From assembly GCA_012295275.1 (NCBI GenBank), contig CM022679.1:9162669-9226668 (forward strand): DNA of 64,000 bases, written 5' to 3'. Shown here piece by piece: positions 26,462-39,300 of the stretch (within the stretch, counting starts at the first letter, position 1; every line of letters starts with the position of its first letter). A model generated the notes under the pieces. That model made no database searches. It was not told the origin of the DNA and saw only the letters and a list, made by a program, of their open reading frames with translations. A program made the position numbers and the translations under genes. The stretch comes from Chrysomallon squamiferum (lineage: Eukaryota; Mollusca; Gastropoda; Neomphalida; Peltospiridae).

Positions 26462-29400
26462 GTATTGTTGTATTTTTTTTATATTTTTTTTTCATTTGCT
26501 TTTTTGCTTGCCATTGAGCATGGTTAAACCACTGGTCTTAGGAATCAGAGTCGTATTTTAGAAGTCCTGACTGCTGTAATTTGAATTTTGTCTTAAGAAA
26601 GTAATTTTGTTGCAATAACTTTGTCTAGATCCTTTGTCAATGAGTCCCCAGAAGGCCTTGGAAACTGTAGGAGCTAATCTTCAAAAGCAGTACGAGCGAT
26701 GGCAGCCTAGGGCTCGTTACAAGCAGAGTTTGGATCCCACTGTGGATGAGGTCAAGAAATTATGCACATCACTGAGGAGAAATGCAAAGGTACACCTAAT
26801 AACACATTTTACATTAAATACTTTTTTTTTCAAATTTACATTTTCAGAATTCCTGAGATTCAATTTTGAAATGTGTTACAACAAAACTGAAGTAAAAATA
26901 ATCAAAAGATGAGCAGATATGAAGATATTTGAATTTTTTTTTTTTTTTTTTGCCTCCTGACTCTCTTAAAATTTCAGTCTGGGAAATTTTTTAATTGCAG
27001 TAATATTTTATAATCACATCAGTAATTAAGGAAATATTTCATAAAGTATAAAATTCATTCAGAAAATATCAGGGTGATATTCTACTTAACAAGAAAATTT
27101 GGTTTTTATAAAGTATGGTATCCATGGAAGAAACTTGATAATTAACTACTAGCATCAATACTGTTGTGCAGGCACATGTAAAAACTGGTACATTCATAAA
27201 AAGAATAAATGCTGACATTCATTTCTTCGGGTTAAAACAAAGGAATTCTTTATTTTATTTCTACATGTTTGTTAATTTTAGGAGGAGCGTGTTTTGTTTC
27301 ACTACAATGGACATGGTGTTCCTCGGCCAACAGTGAATGGAGAAATTTGGGTTTTCAACAAGGTACTGTACATCAAACTGCTAACAAAATTTCTTTTTTA
27401 AACTCTTAATTAAATTTCTGTGAATATATTTTTAAAAGTCTTTAAAAAAATTGGTGTTTATTTGCAGTATGAGTAAAATCAAAATATCAATGTGCACTCA
27501 TTTTTGACAATATTTTATATTTTTGAGTACTTGATTTGTTGAAATGTTGTTATGTTGGTGAAATTTGGGGTTTTAGTTAACTGTAATTGTCCTCAACTGA
27601 ATAGACTGTCATTATTTTCATCCATATTTATAATAAGACCAGTATGAAAAAAACACATTTAATTTTACCATATTATTTCTTGAGTTTAGTAAGTTTTAAT
27701 GAAATAAAATGTTTTGTTACAGAGCTATACCCAGTATATTCCGTTATCTGTATACGATCTGCAGACATGGATGGGCAGTCCATCCATCTATGTTTATGAC
27801 TGTACTAATGCTGGCATTATTCTGGAGTCTTTCAAACAGTTTTCTCAACAAAGGGACCAAGAAATGGCAGTAAGTTGAATTGTTTTTTAATTAATGACCA
27901 CTGATATATAACAGTCTTGAAAGAACCATTTTTATAAATTTGATTTAATTCTGATTATGGGTGGATCATTATTTTATTTTTTTTATTTTTTTAATGCAAA
28001 TTATATTTATTCAAAACATTTCTGTTTTTCAAACACATTGTAGTATATTTCATTACATGTTGGTATTTTTACAATATATAAATTCATTCAGACAAGTAAT
28101 TTACATTCTTAACTAATTTCTGTGTGTGTAACACTGTAAGTACAAAAATAAATTGTTCTGTCAACTTTTAGCTGAACAAATGTTTCACTGAATTTTAGAT
28201 GTAGTGGAAAACAATAAATAAATAAATATATCGATCAATATGATTTTAGTGTATTTTTTTTCTTTGTGGGGTTTTTGAAATTTATTTTTATTATTATTAT
28301 TTTCAGTCGACCAGTACAAATGGAAACCAGGTTTTTTAAATTTATTTTTATTATTATTATTTTCAGTGGACCAGTACAAATGATAACCAGGATTTTTAAA
28401 TTTATATATTTTTATTATTATTATTTTCAGTCGACCAGTACAAATGAAAACCAGGTTTTTTAAATATATTTTTTTAATTATTATTTTCAGTCAACCAGTA
28501 CAAATGGAAACCAGGTTTTTTAAATTTTTTTTTTTTATTATTATTTTCAGTCGACCAGTACAAATGGAAACCAGGTTTTTTAAATTTATTTTTTTTAATT
28601 ATTATTTTCAGTCAACCAGTACAAATGATAACCAGGTTTTTTAAATTTATTTTTTTTATATTTATTTTCAGTCGACCAGTACAAATGATAACCAGGATTT
28701 TTAAATTTATTTTTTTGATTGTTATTTTCAGTCGACCAGTACAAATGATAACCAGGATTTTTAAATTTATTTTTTTTATTATTTTCAGTCGACCAGTACA
28801 AATGATAACCAGGTTTTTTAAATTTATTTTTTTTAAATTTTTCAGTCGACCAGTACAAATGGAAACCAGGTTTTTTAAATTTATTATTATTATTATTTTC
28901 AGTCGACCAGTACAAATGGAAACCAGTGGTACTCGGGTGGGCAGGTGCAGCCGTCGTCCACTAAGCACTGCATACAGCTGGCTGCGTGTGGTGCCACCGA
29001 ACTGCTGCCTATGAACCCAGAACTGCCAGCCGACCTATTCACTTCTTGTCTCACCACTCCAATCAAAATAGCACTCAGATGGTACAGAACAAAACTCTAA
29101 TAGTTAATTTATTTCTTGGTTTTAATATTAAATTTAAAAAAAAAAAAAAAAAAAAAATCCTCTTTTTTTTTTAACAAATTCAGATGGTTCACAGCTTTTT
29201 AAAAAAAAGAGCCATTAAATTTTTTCTAATTATAAAACTTGGATAGTATACACATTTAAAAAATAAAATAAAACAGAATTCATATGAATTAATTTGTTTA
29301 TCCTATGTTCTTCAGTTCCATTTTGTTTATACCTGTATATTGTTAAATGGGTTTTCTTCTATGAAAGTGTAAACGTGGTTTAGAATAGTTTTTTAATTTA

Positions 29401-32400
29401 TATTTCAGGTACGTCTTACAGAAAACAAGTCAGTTAGTTCCTCGATTGACATTGGATATGGTTGACAAGTAAGTTGAAATATCAAAAGAGGTTTTAAAAG
29501 ATGTTTTAATTTATTTTGTTTTTAGTTTGCTTTTAAACTGTAATTTCAAAGTTAATTGCTGTACAAATCTATATGATAGGTAGAATTATTTCTCATATCT
29601 CTATGTACCAAATTGTTTTTATTTTGTTAAAAGAAGAATATTTACCACTAGTGACCACTGATTGAAATTGTCTATTAACTAACATTGTTTATTGTTAATA
29701 TGTGGAAGTCTTTAATGTTTTCTACATTTATTTTTAAAAACATTTACAGGATACCAGGGCAGCTAAATGACAGGAGGACGTTGTTAGGTGAATTAAACTG
29801 GATTTTACTGCTATCACAGACACCATAGCTTGGAATACTCTTCCTAGAGGTAACACATTATCCATATTTAATTGTAATTATTAATAAAATATCAGGAGAT
29901 TTGAGAACATCAGAAAAATAAGACAAATCATTTTATTTTAATGACACAAATGGTAATACGTCATTCTTTGTTGTATAAATTAATTTTTAGTTATAAAAAC
30001 TAAAATTCTAAAAATCTATATTTCTTACATGATGCCTTTTACTTTAATGAAGAAAGAAAACAATCACAATAACAACAAAAATAGTAATAAATGCAAGTTG
30101 CATGTTGTTTATTCCTCTTAATTTGTTTTGTACATTGAGTCAGCATTAAGTTTATCTGTTAAACATGGATTGTTTCACTATATTTAATAGTTTGTAATAA
30201 AAATTTCAGAGCTGTTTCAAAAGCTGTTCAGACAGGACCTCCTTGTGGCGAGTTTGTTTCGCAACTTTCTGCTGGCTGAAAGAATCATGCGATCTTACAA
30301 CTGCACCCCTACGTCCTGTCCCAAACTCCCACCAACATACCAGCATCCCATGTGGTAAGTATTATCTTAACTTTTAGATAAGAATTTTCTTTTTATTAAA
30401 ATTACATTTAAAAAAAAGAAAAAAAAAAAGATTGTTTTAAATGTGAATTTATTTATATGCTTTTTTATGAAACTTATTTAACCAGGTTGACAGCTTAATT
30501 TGAAACAGTTTGAAAAGGATTTATTTTTTTAATGTTTCTGTACAAAAACAAAGATAAAGACGAAAAGTAATATTAATGTATAATGAAAAGCAGTGATAAC
30601 AGTGAATATTTTTTTTGGTTTTTTTAAATTTGAAAAGCATTTGGTTTCTTCTGTTTAGTTTTTAATGGAAATAAAAAAAGATATATATAAATACAAAAAA
30701 AGAGGAAACTGAGACATTTGATACAAATTGAAAAGTTTGGCCATTAAAACTGACAACACTTAGAAATTGTAAACTTACAAAATTTGATTTCAATTTTCAG
30801 GCAAGCATGGGATCTGGCTTTAGACCTCTGTTTGCGACAGATTCCTGACGTGACTGATGATGACAGTGCAACTTTCGAACACAGTCCTTTCTTTGCAGAG
30901 CAGCTTACAGCTTTTGAAGTGTGGCTTGGTTACGGCTTTGAAAATCGCAGACCTCCGGAACAGCTACCTATTGTTTTACAGGTATTTTAGGTTCAAAATA
31001 AGATAGTGAATGCTTTACTTCTCTCCCTCTCTGTGTTATTGGATTTTAAAAATATATTTAAAAATATGACAAAAGCATTGAATTAATAACATGTGAATTG
31101 ATACATTTTCTTCCAGGTTTTACTAAGTCAAGTACACAGATTAAGAGCCTTGGATCTTCTTGGTAAATTCCTTGATCTTGGCCCTTGGGCAGTTAGTCTG
31201 GTGAGACACATTAAAGTTTTTTATCATAACAAATTTTGTTTCTTGAAAATATGTTTATATTTTATACAATGTTTTATCACTGATAATAATTATATTTTAT
31301 ATAATACAGTGTCACCCAGTTAAAAGTTTCTTTTAAGCAAAACTTTGTTCTGTATTTGATGTTTGTAATAGTACATTTAAACCTCATTTAGATCATTGTT
31401 TTCATTTCAGTACATCACATGATTTTTATCAATAGACTTGATCAATCTGTTGCTTTATTGTTTTTCTCACAAAATCATTGATAATCAGATATAGTTCCCT
31501 TAGAATTTTCAAAAAGTTAAAATTTAAGATATTAAAAAAAAGCCCATTTATTAATGTCTTGATTATCTAGTTTTGCTTTTCTTTAACTTCTAGTAAACAT
31601 TTAACACTATTTATCATTATCATTATTATTATTATGCAAGCATGTCTCAGTATGTATGCATTCTTATATGTAACAGAATAATTATTAAACTATCAGTTAG
31701 TTTTTCTTCCGATGATTATTATTATTATTTATGTTTATTACATAGCCATTCTAACATGAAACAGAAATTATCATGATTATCATTATTGATATTATTATTA
31801 TTATTATTATTTATTTTTTTTTTTTGTTTAGGCTTTGTCAGTTGGCATCTTCCCATATGTTTTGAAATTACTTCAAAGCTCAGCTCGAGAACTTCGCCAT
31901 TTGCTTGTCTTCATATGGGCCAAAATACTTGCAGTTGACAGTGTAAGTTTATTTATTTACTATTTATTTGAATTTTTAAATAATTATTCTGATTTGAAAA
32001 AAAATAATAATAATTTTACCTATTCATTGCATGAGGAATTATTGAATCAGTCTCAGTGAGAAGTCAGTTTTCAGGGTTAAATTATATATTTTTAAATTAT
32101 TTTTATTTTTTTCTAATGACAAACATTTATATTTTGGTAATATAACTTTTGTTCCATAGATCAGTTCTGCATTGGAATTCCATAGTATATGTATATATAT
32201 GTGTGTGTATATAGATGTATACATCATGTATACATACATAATACTGTCTACAGAAATACGTATTTAAAAAAAAAAACCAAACAGTTCCTAGCAAACTATT
32301 TCAGAAATCATAATGTAGTTGCAGTGGATTTCTTGTTTATTGACTGTCATTGTTAAAAAAAAAAAAAAGAAATTGTATTGTTTCACAAATAAAACCATTG

Positions 32401-35400
32401 ATATAATTGTTCTGATGTGTCTATGTAATTGTTACAGCATTAATTTGTTACTGTATTTTTGCAGTCTTGCCAAGCAGATCTTGTGAAAGACAATGGTCAC
32501 AAGTATTTTCTCTCAGTTCTTGCTGATCCATACATGCCAGTAAGTAATTTGTTGTTTTTAGCTTTTACATTTCAGAATCTGGTACATTTTATAGATCTTT
32601 TTAGTATTATAATGAATTTTAATTGTAATTAATCTTATGCCAAACTCTGTGATTTTCTTCTTTTTTTATTTAAAGAGATATAACAAAGCTATAAATGAGT
32701 ACATTAGAAGTTATTTTTGATTACAGGCTGAACATCGTACAATGGCTGCATTCGTTTTGTCAATGATTGTAAATGATTATAGACAAGGGCAGGTAACTCA
32801 TTGATTTTTTTTTTCTCATAATTATTGACTCAGGACAATGGTTTCTTTATTAATAATAATAAAATAATCTGAACAGGAATAAAACAAAGCCTAATTATAG
32901 TGACAGAATTTTAATATCAACTGTATATTTTTAAAGAGCAAAATTAAAAAGAATTAATTTTTATTTTGTATCAAATTTTTTTTTTTTTTTTTTAAAGTTT
33001 TAAATAAAAGTTACATTTTTTAAAATTTTACTTTAATATTTTGTTTAATACAATTTTTTGTAGATATTTTTATTTATTTATTTATTAGATATTTATTTTA
33101 GAAAATTTTAAAAAATATAATTTTTTTTTATTATTATTATTATTATTTTTTTTTTATCCTTATTGAAAAGCTAACTGTTAAATTTTAGGAAGCTGCCTTA
33201 CAGGGAAGTGTCATAGCAAACTGTCTGGAGCAGCTTAATGACAAAAACCCTCTACTGAGACAGTGGCTAGGTCTTTGTCTAGGCAAGGTAGACACTGTTT
33301 TATAAAATCTGCATTAATTCTTTAAAAATAAATTTTAATCTTCCATCCTTTTATCTTTTTTAATCACTTGCTACTTCTTATATAAAAAAAAAAAAAAATA
33401 ATTTTTAATTCTTTAAATTTAAATTCAAAATTTCATCATTTTATCTTTTTTAATCACTTGCTTCTTTTTTATATATATATAAATTAAAAAAATAATAATA
33501 ATAAAAAAGATGTAAAAATTCTTTACAAATATTAAATAACTGAAAACCTAAATATCAATTTTTAACTGAATTGCTAACATAGTCACGGATGACAAGCTGG
33601 TTTTCAAACAACTTTAATCATTGCCACTTAGCTAATCTACTCAGTTAGATGTTTCAGTATGTTATTAAAGCTGTTTTAAAACAGATACTGAAAGATCACT
33701 GAAAATAATGTCTTTTATTGATAATGTTCCGATGGTATTTTTCAAGGTGTGGACTAATTTTGACAATGCTCGTTGGTGTGGAGTGAGGGACAGTGCACAT
33801 GAAAAACTGCAGACGCTGTTGTTGGATTCAGTGCCTGAGGTAAACATAAAACAATTATCTGTGCATTCAGTCTACCACATTCAGTCTTTACATACTTATA
33901 TAGATACTTTTGATATATGATTTTAGTTTTCTTTTCACATGAAATTGTTATGGTAATAGTGATGGTAGGTTAAATCATCTAAAATTGATTTTCTTTTAAT
34001 TCCTTTTCATTCTGATATAAATTCCACTTTGTAAAACTGCTGTCATTATTTTAGAAATTTATAACTTCAAAAACAAGCTTCATTTTCCCATAAAACTCAT
34101 TTTTACACTGTTTTTGCATAAGTACACAAAACATAAAAATGACATCTGTTAAGAAACGGGGAAAATTATACAAACAGATATAACAATATTTTGAATGTAA
34201 TAAAACCAAAACAGCCTTAAAAAATATAATTATGAATAGACTTGTATTGTGTAAAATGATTTTTTGAGGTTCTTATTTCCGTGTATGTAAAAATAAACTT
34301 TATGTTCATTTATTAATTAATTTTGTCAAAAATCAACCGAGGTCTTCTAGAGAACGTGACGCACCTCTCACTGCTGTTGTGGTTGTTTTTCAGGTGAGAG
34401 CAGCAGCAGTGTTTGCTCTGGGTACGTTCATCAGTAACAGCTGTGAGCGAAGTGACCACGCTACAAACATCGACCTTGGTGTCGGTTTTAACCTGGTTCC
34501 TGTGGCACAAGATGGCAGTCCTCTGGTCAGAAAGGTATTTGAGTTCTACATTTCATTTATTTAAAACAAACCTCCTCATTATGTAACTTTATATCAAGTT
34601 TGAAAGCTTAAGTAACGTTAATAGTGGAGCATAATTGTGCATATTTCAGAATCTATATGATAAGACAAAAAATGAATACATCGGCGATAATATACTTTTT
34701 GCAGCAGTATTGATGTATTAGCTAATTTTTTACAGTTGTGTACATAAATTCATATGAGTGTGTTTTTGTTAAATAGTCTTATCAACTCATCATTTTGTAG
34801 ATCTTTCACTCTGTGGAGTAAGATCAATTTTAGGGACCTGACAGTAAATGTTGAATGAACAAGTCTTTACTAAATTTATTATTATTATCTATTTTTTTTA
34901 ACATTAGAAAATACACAATAAAAAGAATGTTAGTTGCTGATTATTAAGAGAGGTAATTCACTTTTTATACTGTTTAATACATAAAACTGTTGTGTATTAA
35001 TTAACTAATTAGTTTTTATTTTAGTAGTTTTTCTTAATTTTGCAATTCTTGAATGTACGACATTATCATGCAGTCAGTTTCTTTATTTTTATGAAAGTTC
35101 ACATTATTTAGTCCAGAGTTAATTATCTTCAGCTGCTAAACCATTTTTTCTTTTTTCTGTTGCACTGTAGTCTTCTCTGAGCCAGTAAAGTCTTTTTGTC
35201 TCCCAGCATTTTACAACAAACTTCTCAACATCTGTTGTTGTTTTTTTAATGCTTATTTCAGGAACTGACAGTTGCCTTCAGTGGCCTGGTACATCAGTTT
35301 GATACGCAGTTTGCTGCAGTTGCTGCTCAGGTTTTGGAAGAAGAAAAGAACAAGGAGAGGTTGCCGCCCGTGATTACAGCAGAGACCCCTGGTGGGTGGA

Positions 35401-36328
35401 ATTTAGTCAACCAGTCTGCTGGTAATGTCCCCTTCCACTTCCTTCTGCTTTCTTTCTTCAACCTGTCTTTATTTTTGCTATTGTTATTCATATCCCGTTC
35501 TGATAATGTGTGACAATCATAGCAGGTATGATAGTTTGAATGTAAAGCTGTTATGAGGTGAGTACAGCTTTTTTTAAATTATTATTATTATTACCAGTCC
35601 TTGCTTGTACATCGAGAAAAAACTGAATTTGTTTTCATTTATTTTATTTTTCCAAAACATTTATCAATCATTACATGATTCTGTTTTTTTATCATAAACC
35701 TGTCAATGTAGCTGGATAGTTTTAATTAAATTTAAACCAGGTAATACATCATTTTGTGCATTCAGTTGTTTTCCATAATATTAATTTTGATGCATCAAAA
35801 ATGTTCACATTACTTAGTTAAGTTATCAGTAATATTGCTAAATTTATTTTTAATTTCATAATGCCAAAGCCATAATAGTAAAGCAAGATTTATTCGTACA
35901 TTTTAACTGTATTCATTATTACTTTGGCTACTCATTACAAAATGAAAATTGAGAAACATTTTATAAGTAATCATTAAAAAATTGTTATTTTATTAGGTAT
36001 GTATATTCTGCCTTATTTTTTAACTTAAGGAAAAAAGCCATATAAAATGCTAACAAAAGCTAACATTAAAATTGTTTCATACTGGCATTTGTGTACCTTT
36101 GGTGTGACACCCAGTAGCCAAAATGTTTTTCATGGTGGCATGTTGTTAAGCATTCATTCATTGATATTACTTTGACCTGTATTCAAAATTTAAATCCTAC
36201 TGAATCTCCAACAAAATGATTTACTTCTTCATTATTCACAAAATTATTAAATCCATACTGTAGTTTATCATTGTACTTTCTTCATGTTTGTTTATTTTTA
36301 GTTTTGTTGTTATATTTCATAGTTTTGG

Positions 36329-36360
<32 letters not shown>

Positions 36361-39300
36361 GTCCTTGTAATATCAGCTTTCTGGTTAAATAAGGCATCTG
36401 CCATTTCAGATGGGTCAATCACATCTGTATCAACTATGCGACGCAGTTCATCTCGTGGAACTTTTAAAAGCTTGGGCACATGTAAGCTCCGTAGAACATC
36501 AGCCTTTGTTATATACTGCATTTTTTTTTATTTTAGTATTTATTACTTTTTAGCTGTTCTGATAATGAATTCCAGTACCTTCCTTCACATTTTTTTAATA
36601 TAAATACTAAATGCTTCTCCCTAAATGCATTTATTTCATGTATTCATGTGTGTATGTTACTATCTGTGTGTGTATTTGGTGTGTGCCTGTGTAGATACAT
36701 ATGTATATACATATATATGTGTGTGTGTGTGTATTGTAAACACACACACACACACACATATGTTTATTCCAACAAATATATTTAAGTTTCAGAATACTAT
36801 ATGAAAAGTGAATGCTGGTATCATTCAATGATTTTGATATCTAGTTTTTATTCATCTCTGGCATAATTTTCATATTATTTTTAAAGAAAAAATGTTTCTC
36901 AAAACTCATTAGAATGTAAATTTAACAAAAATATGATGGAAGGGAATTTAATTTTGTTCATAGTTAGAAATTTCTGAAAATAAGAACAGTAATTTTCCTA
37001 TTAATGCTATTAGTTTTGTGATTGTAGTATGTCACATATAGAAAATTAACCATTATAACTATACTGCTTTTTGTAACTATACTGCTTTTGAGCTTGTGAA
37101 GGTTTACAATGGCAGTGTTAAGATGTTTTGTAACACCATATTTTTCTTGACATTATATATAATAATAGATAATCCAAAACAATAACTTGGAAATATAAAG
37201 AATTTGTCTTATTTATTAGTATCGCCATAGCAACACCTTAAAATGCGTGTTATCTTGTAGACATCACCAATCACATTTTATACTGACAGTTAACAGTCAT
37301 GATTAGTGTATATCCTAAAAATTAACCAAGTACTGACTAGTAGACGTTAATTTGTGTATTTGACTTAAAATGATAATTTAAAGGGCAATATTTGGTAACA
37401 TATGATTTAATTATTCAAAATATATGTTCACTTTTTAGCCACATCAATAACAATTATATTTTTAATAATTTGAAATTTATTTTTAACTTTCAGCCACATC
37501 AATGAATGTTTTATTTTTGATTATTAAAAATTTATTTTACCTTTTAGCCATCTTAGTCACTCTTTTTATATTTTTAATTATTCAAAATTTTTTATTTTTT
37601 TGACCTTTTAGCTGCGTCAAGCATTATTCTGAGTCCACTGTTGAGTTATGGCAGTGCAAGTTCAGCTAGCATTGAAAGTGGTAGCAGCATGGACTCATCC
37701 TGCGGTACTGACAGGCTGCGGCGAGTCGGTTCCAATACATCTATCTCTGGCCTTACCACCTTCAACAATGTCTACCTCAGCGTCTGGCGAGCGTTGCTGC
37801 AGTTGGCTGCCGATCCTTTCCCAGACGTTGCTGACATGGCCAAGAAGATAGTCAATTCAGTGAAACTTCGTGTGAGTTGTAGTAAATTAATTTAACACTG
37901 TTAATAATAGACTCAGTTTAGGTAGCTGGTGAGTAAAAATTTAATTGTAATATTCCGAAAGTGATAGAAAATTTTAATGTAAAAGTTACTTTATTGTTGT
38001 TAATATTGTCATTAAGATTTGGCAGTGTGTTATGCATGGGAAGATATGGTTTGTGCTTCGGAGAGGTTGAATCCATTGCAGGTGAATAAACAGCTCTAAA
38101 CAAATATCAAGGGCAAAAAAATACTAATAAAATAAAATAAGAAAGTATTCATTTTTGCAAAATGATATTATAAATGTTACTACTGTTTCGTTCATAGCAC
38201 TTTTATATTTAAACTATTACTATACGTTCTTCAGTTTCAAATAAAACAAAAATTACATTAATATTCAAAATGATCTGAACTGTTTAAAAATAAACATATT
38301 TTTACAGGCTTGTATGGGAGCAAAGCCCAAACAGGTTTCAAAGACTACAAGTTCTCAGTCTGCTCCTTGCAGTCCTACAAACAAACCAACACCTGCCATT
38401 CACCATGGGTAAGCATCCAAAGACTAGTGAGGTACACTTTAAAATATCGTCCTGGCAAAGTGTTGCCCCATGTTATCACAGAACACTGACCCTTACCAGA
38501 TTTCCAAGACTCTCTAAACACTAGCTGAGTTTTGTTGAAAAAAGTTTTTTTTTCAGTATTTTACATCAGTTAGTTTCCAAAAGATGTGTCATTGGTACAA
38601 CTATTGTAATTCATGACTGACCTCATAAGATTATTTAAGTATCATTTTTAAATAAGTATTCAGAGAACAGAGATGTTTAGGTGTATAAGAATCCTTGCAC
38701 ATCTTAGAATGTGTTTCCAAGATAAAGTAAATCATTTACGCCTGGATTCTCCATTATGCTTAACAAGTGTTAATAATTGGAACCGTGATGCCTGAAAATT
38801 ATTATTTCATAAGGAAAGATATCAGAATCATGTGAAATCTTGTTTACCGTAACACCAAAGAGAAAACAACTTTCATGAAAATGAACTAGTAATGTAGTAT
38901 TAATATCTCATTAATTTAATTGTGTAAATTTCATCATAACTTGTGCAGCTGAATAAAACTTGAAGAAAATTTATTAACTAGAGTTTTTGTCATAATAAAT
39001 GGGGTTAGACCATTCCATGAGAAAAATTGGTTGCTTGTATTTATTTATGTTTAAAAAAAATTCTAAATTTTAAATTTGAATTTATTGATTGATTGATTGA
39101 TTGATTAATTGATTGATTTTTATTCATTTTTTTATTTTTATTTATTATTATTATCTGTATGTTTTAGAACTCCACCACAGAATGATGTAGTGTGCAATGA
39201 TGATCTCTCAGCAGTCTACTGTGCAACCACTTCCAGTTCCAGTGGATCGCACGTTCATTCATTACAGTTCTCACGACACAGAAAAATATTTGACAAAGGT

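Noticed and set aside
28185-28968. Minus-strand frames repeating [16 protein letters not shown]
   Set aside because: Antisense of the splice-acceptor minisatellite in RPTOR.
34313-34510. Minus-strand 65-codon frame
   Set aside because: Shadow of RPTOR exon 17.
36282-36521. Minus-strand frame [12 protein letters not shown]... followed by poly(A), looking like a retrocopy
   Set aside because: The plus strand of the same bases is RPTOR exon 19 with correct AG/GT sites and matching phases.
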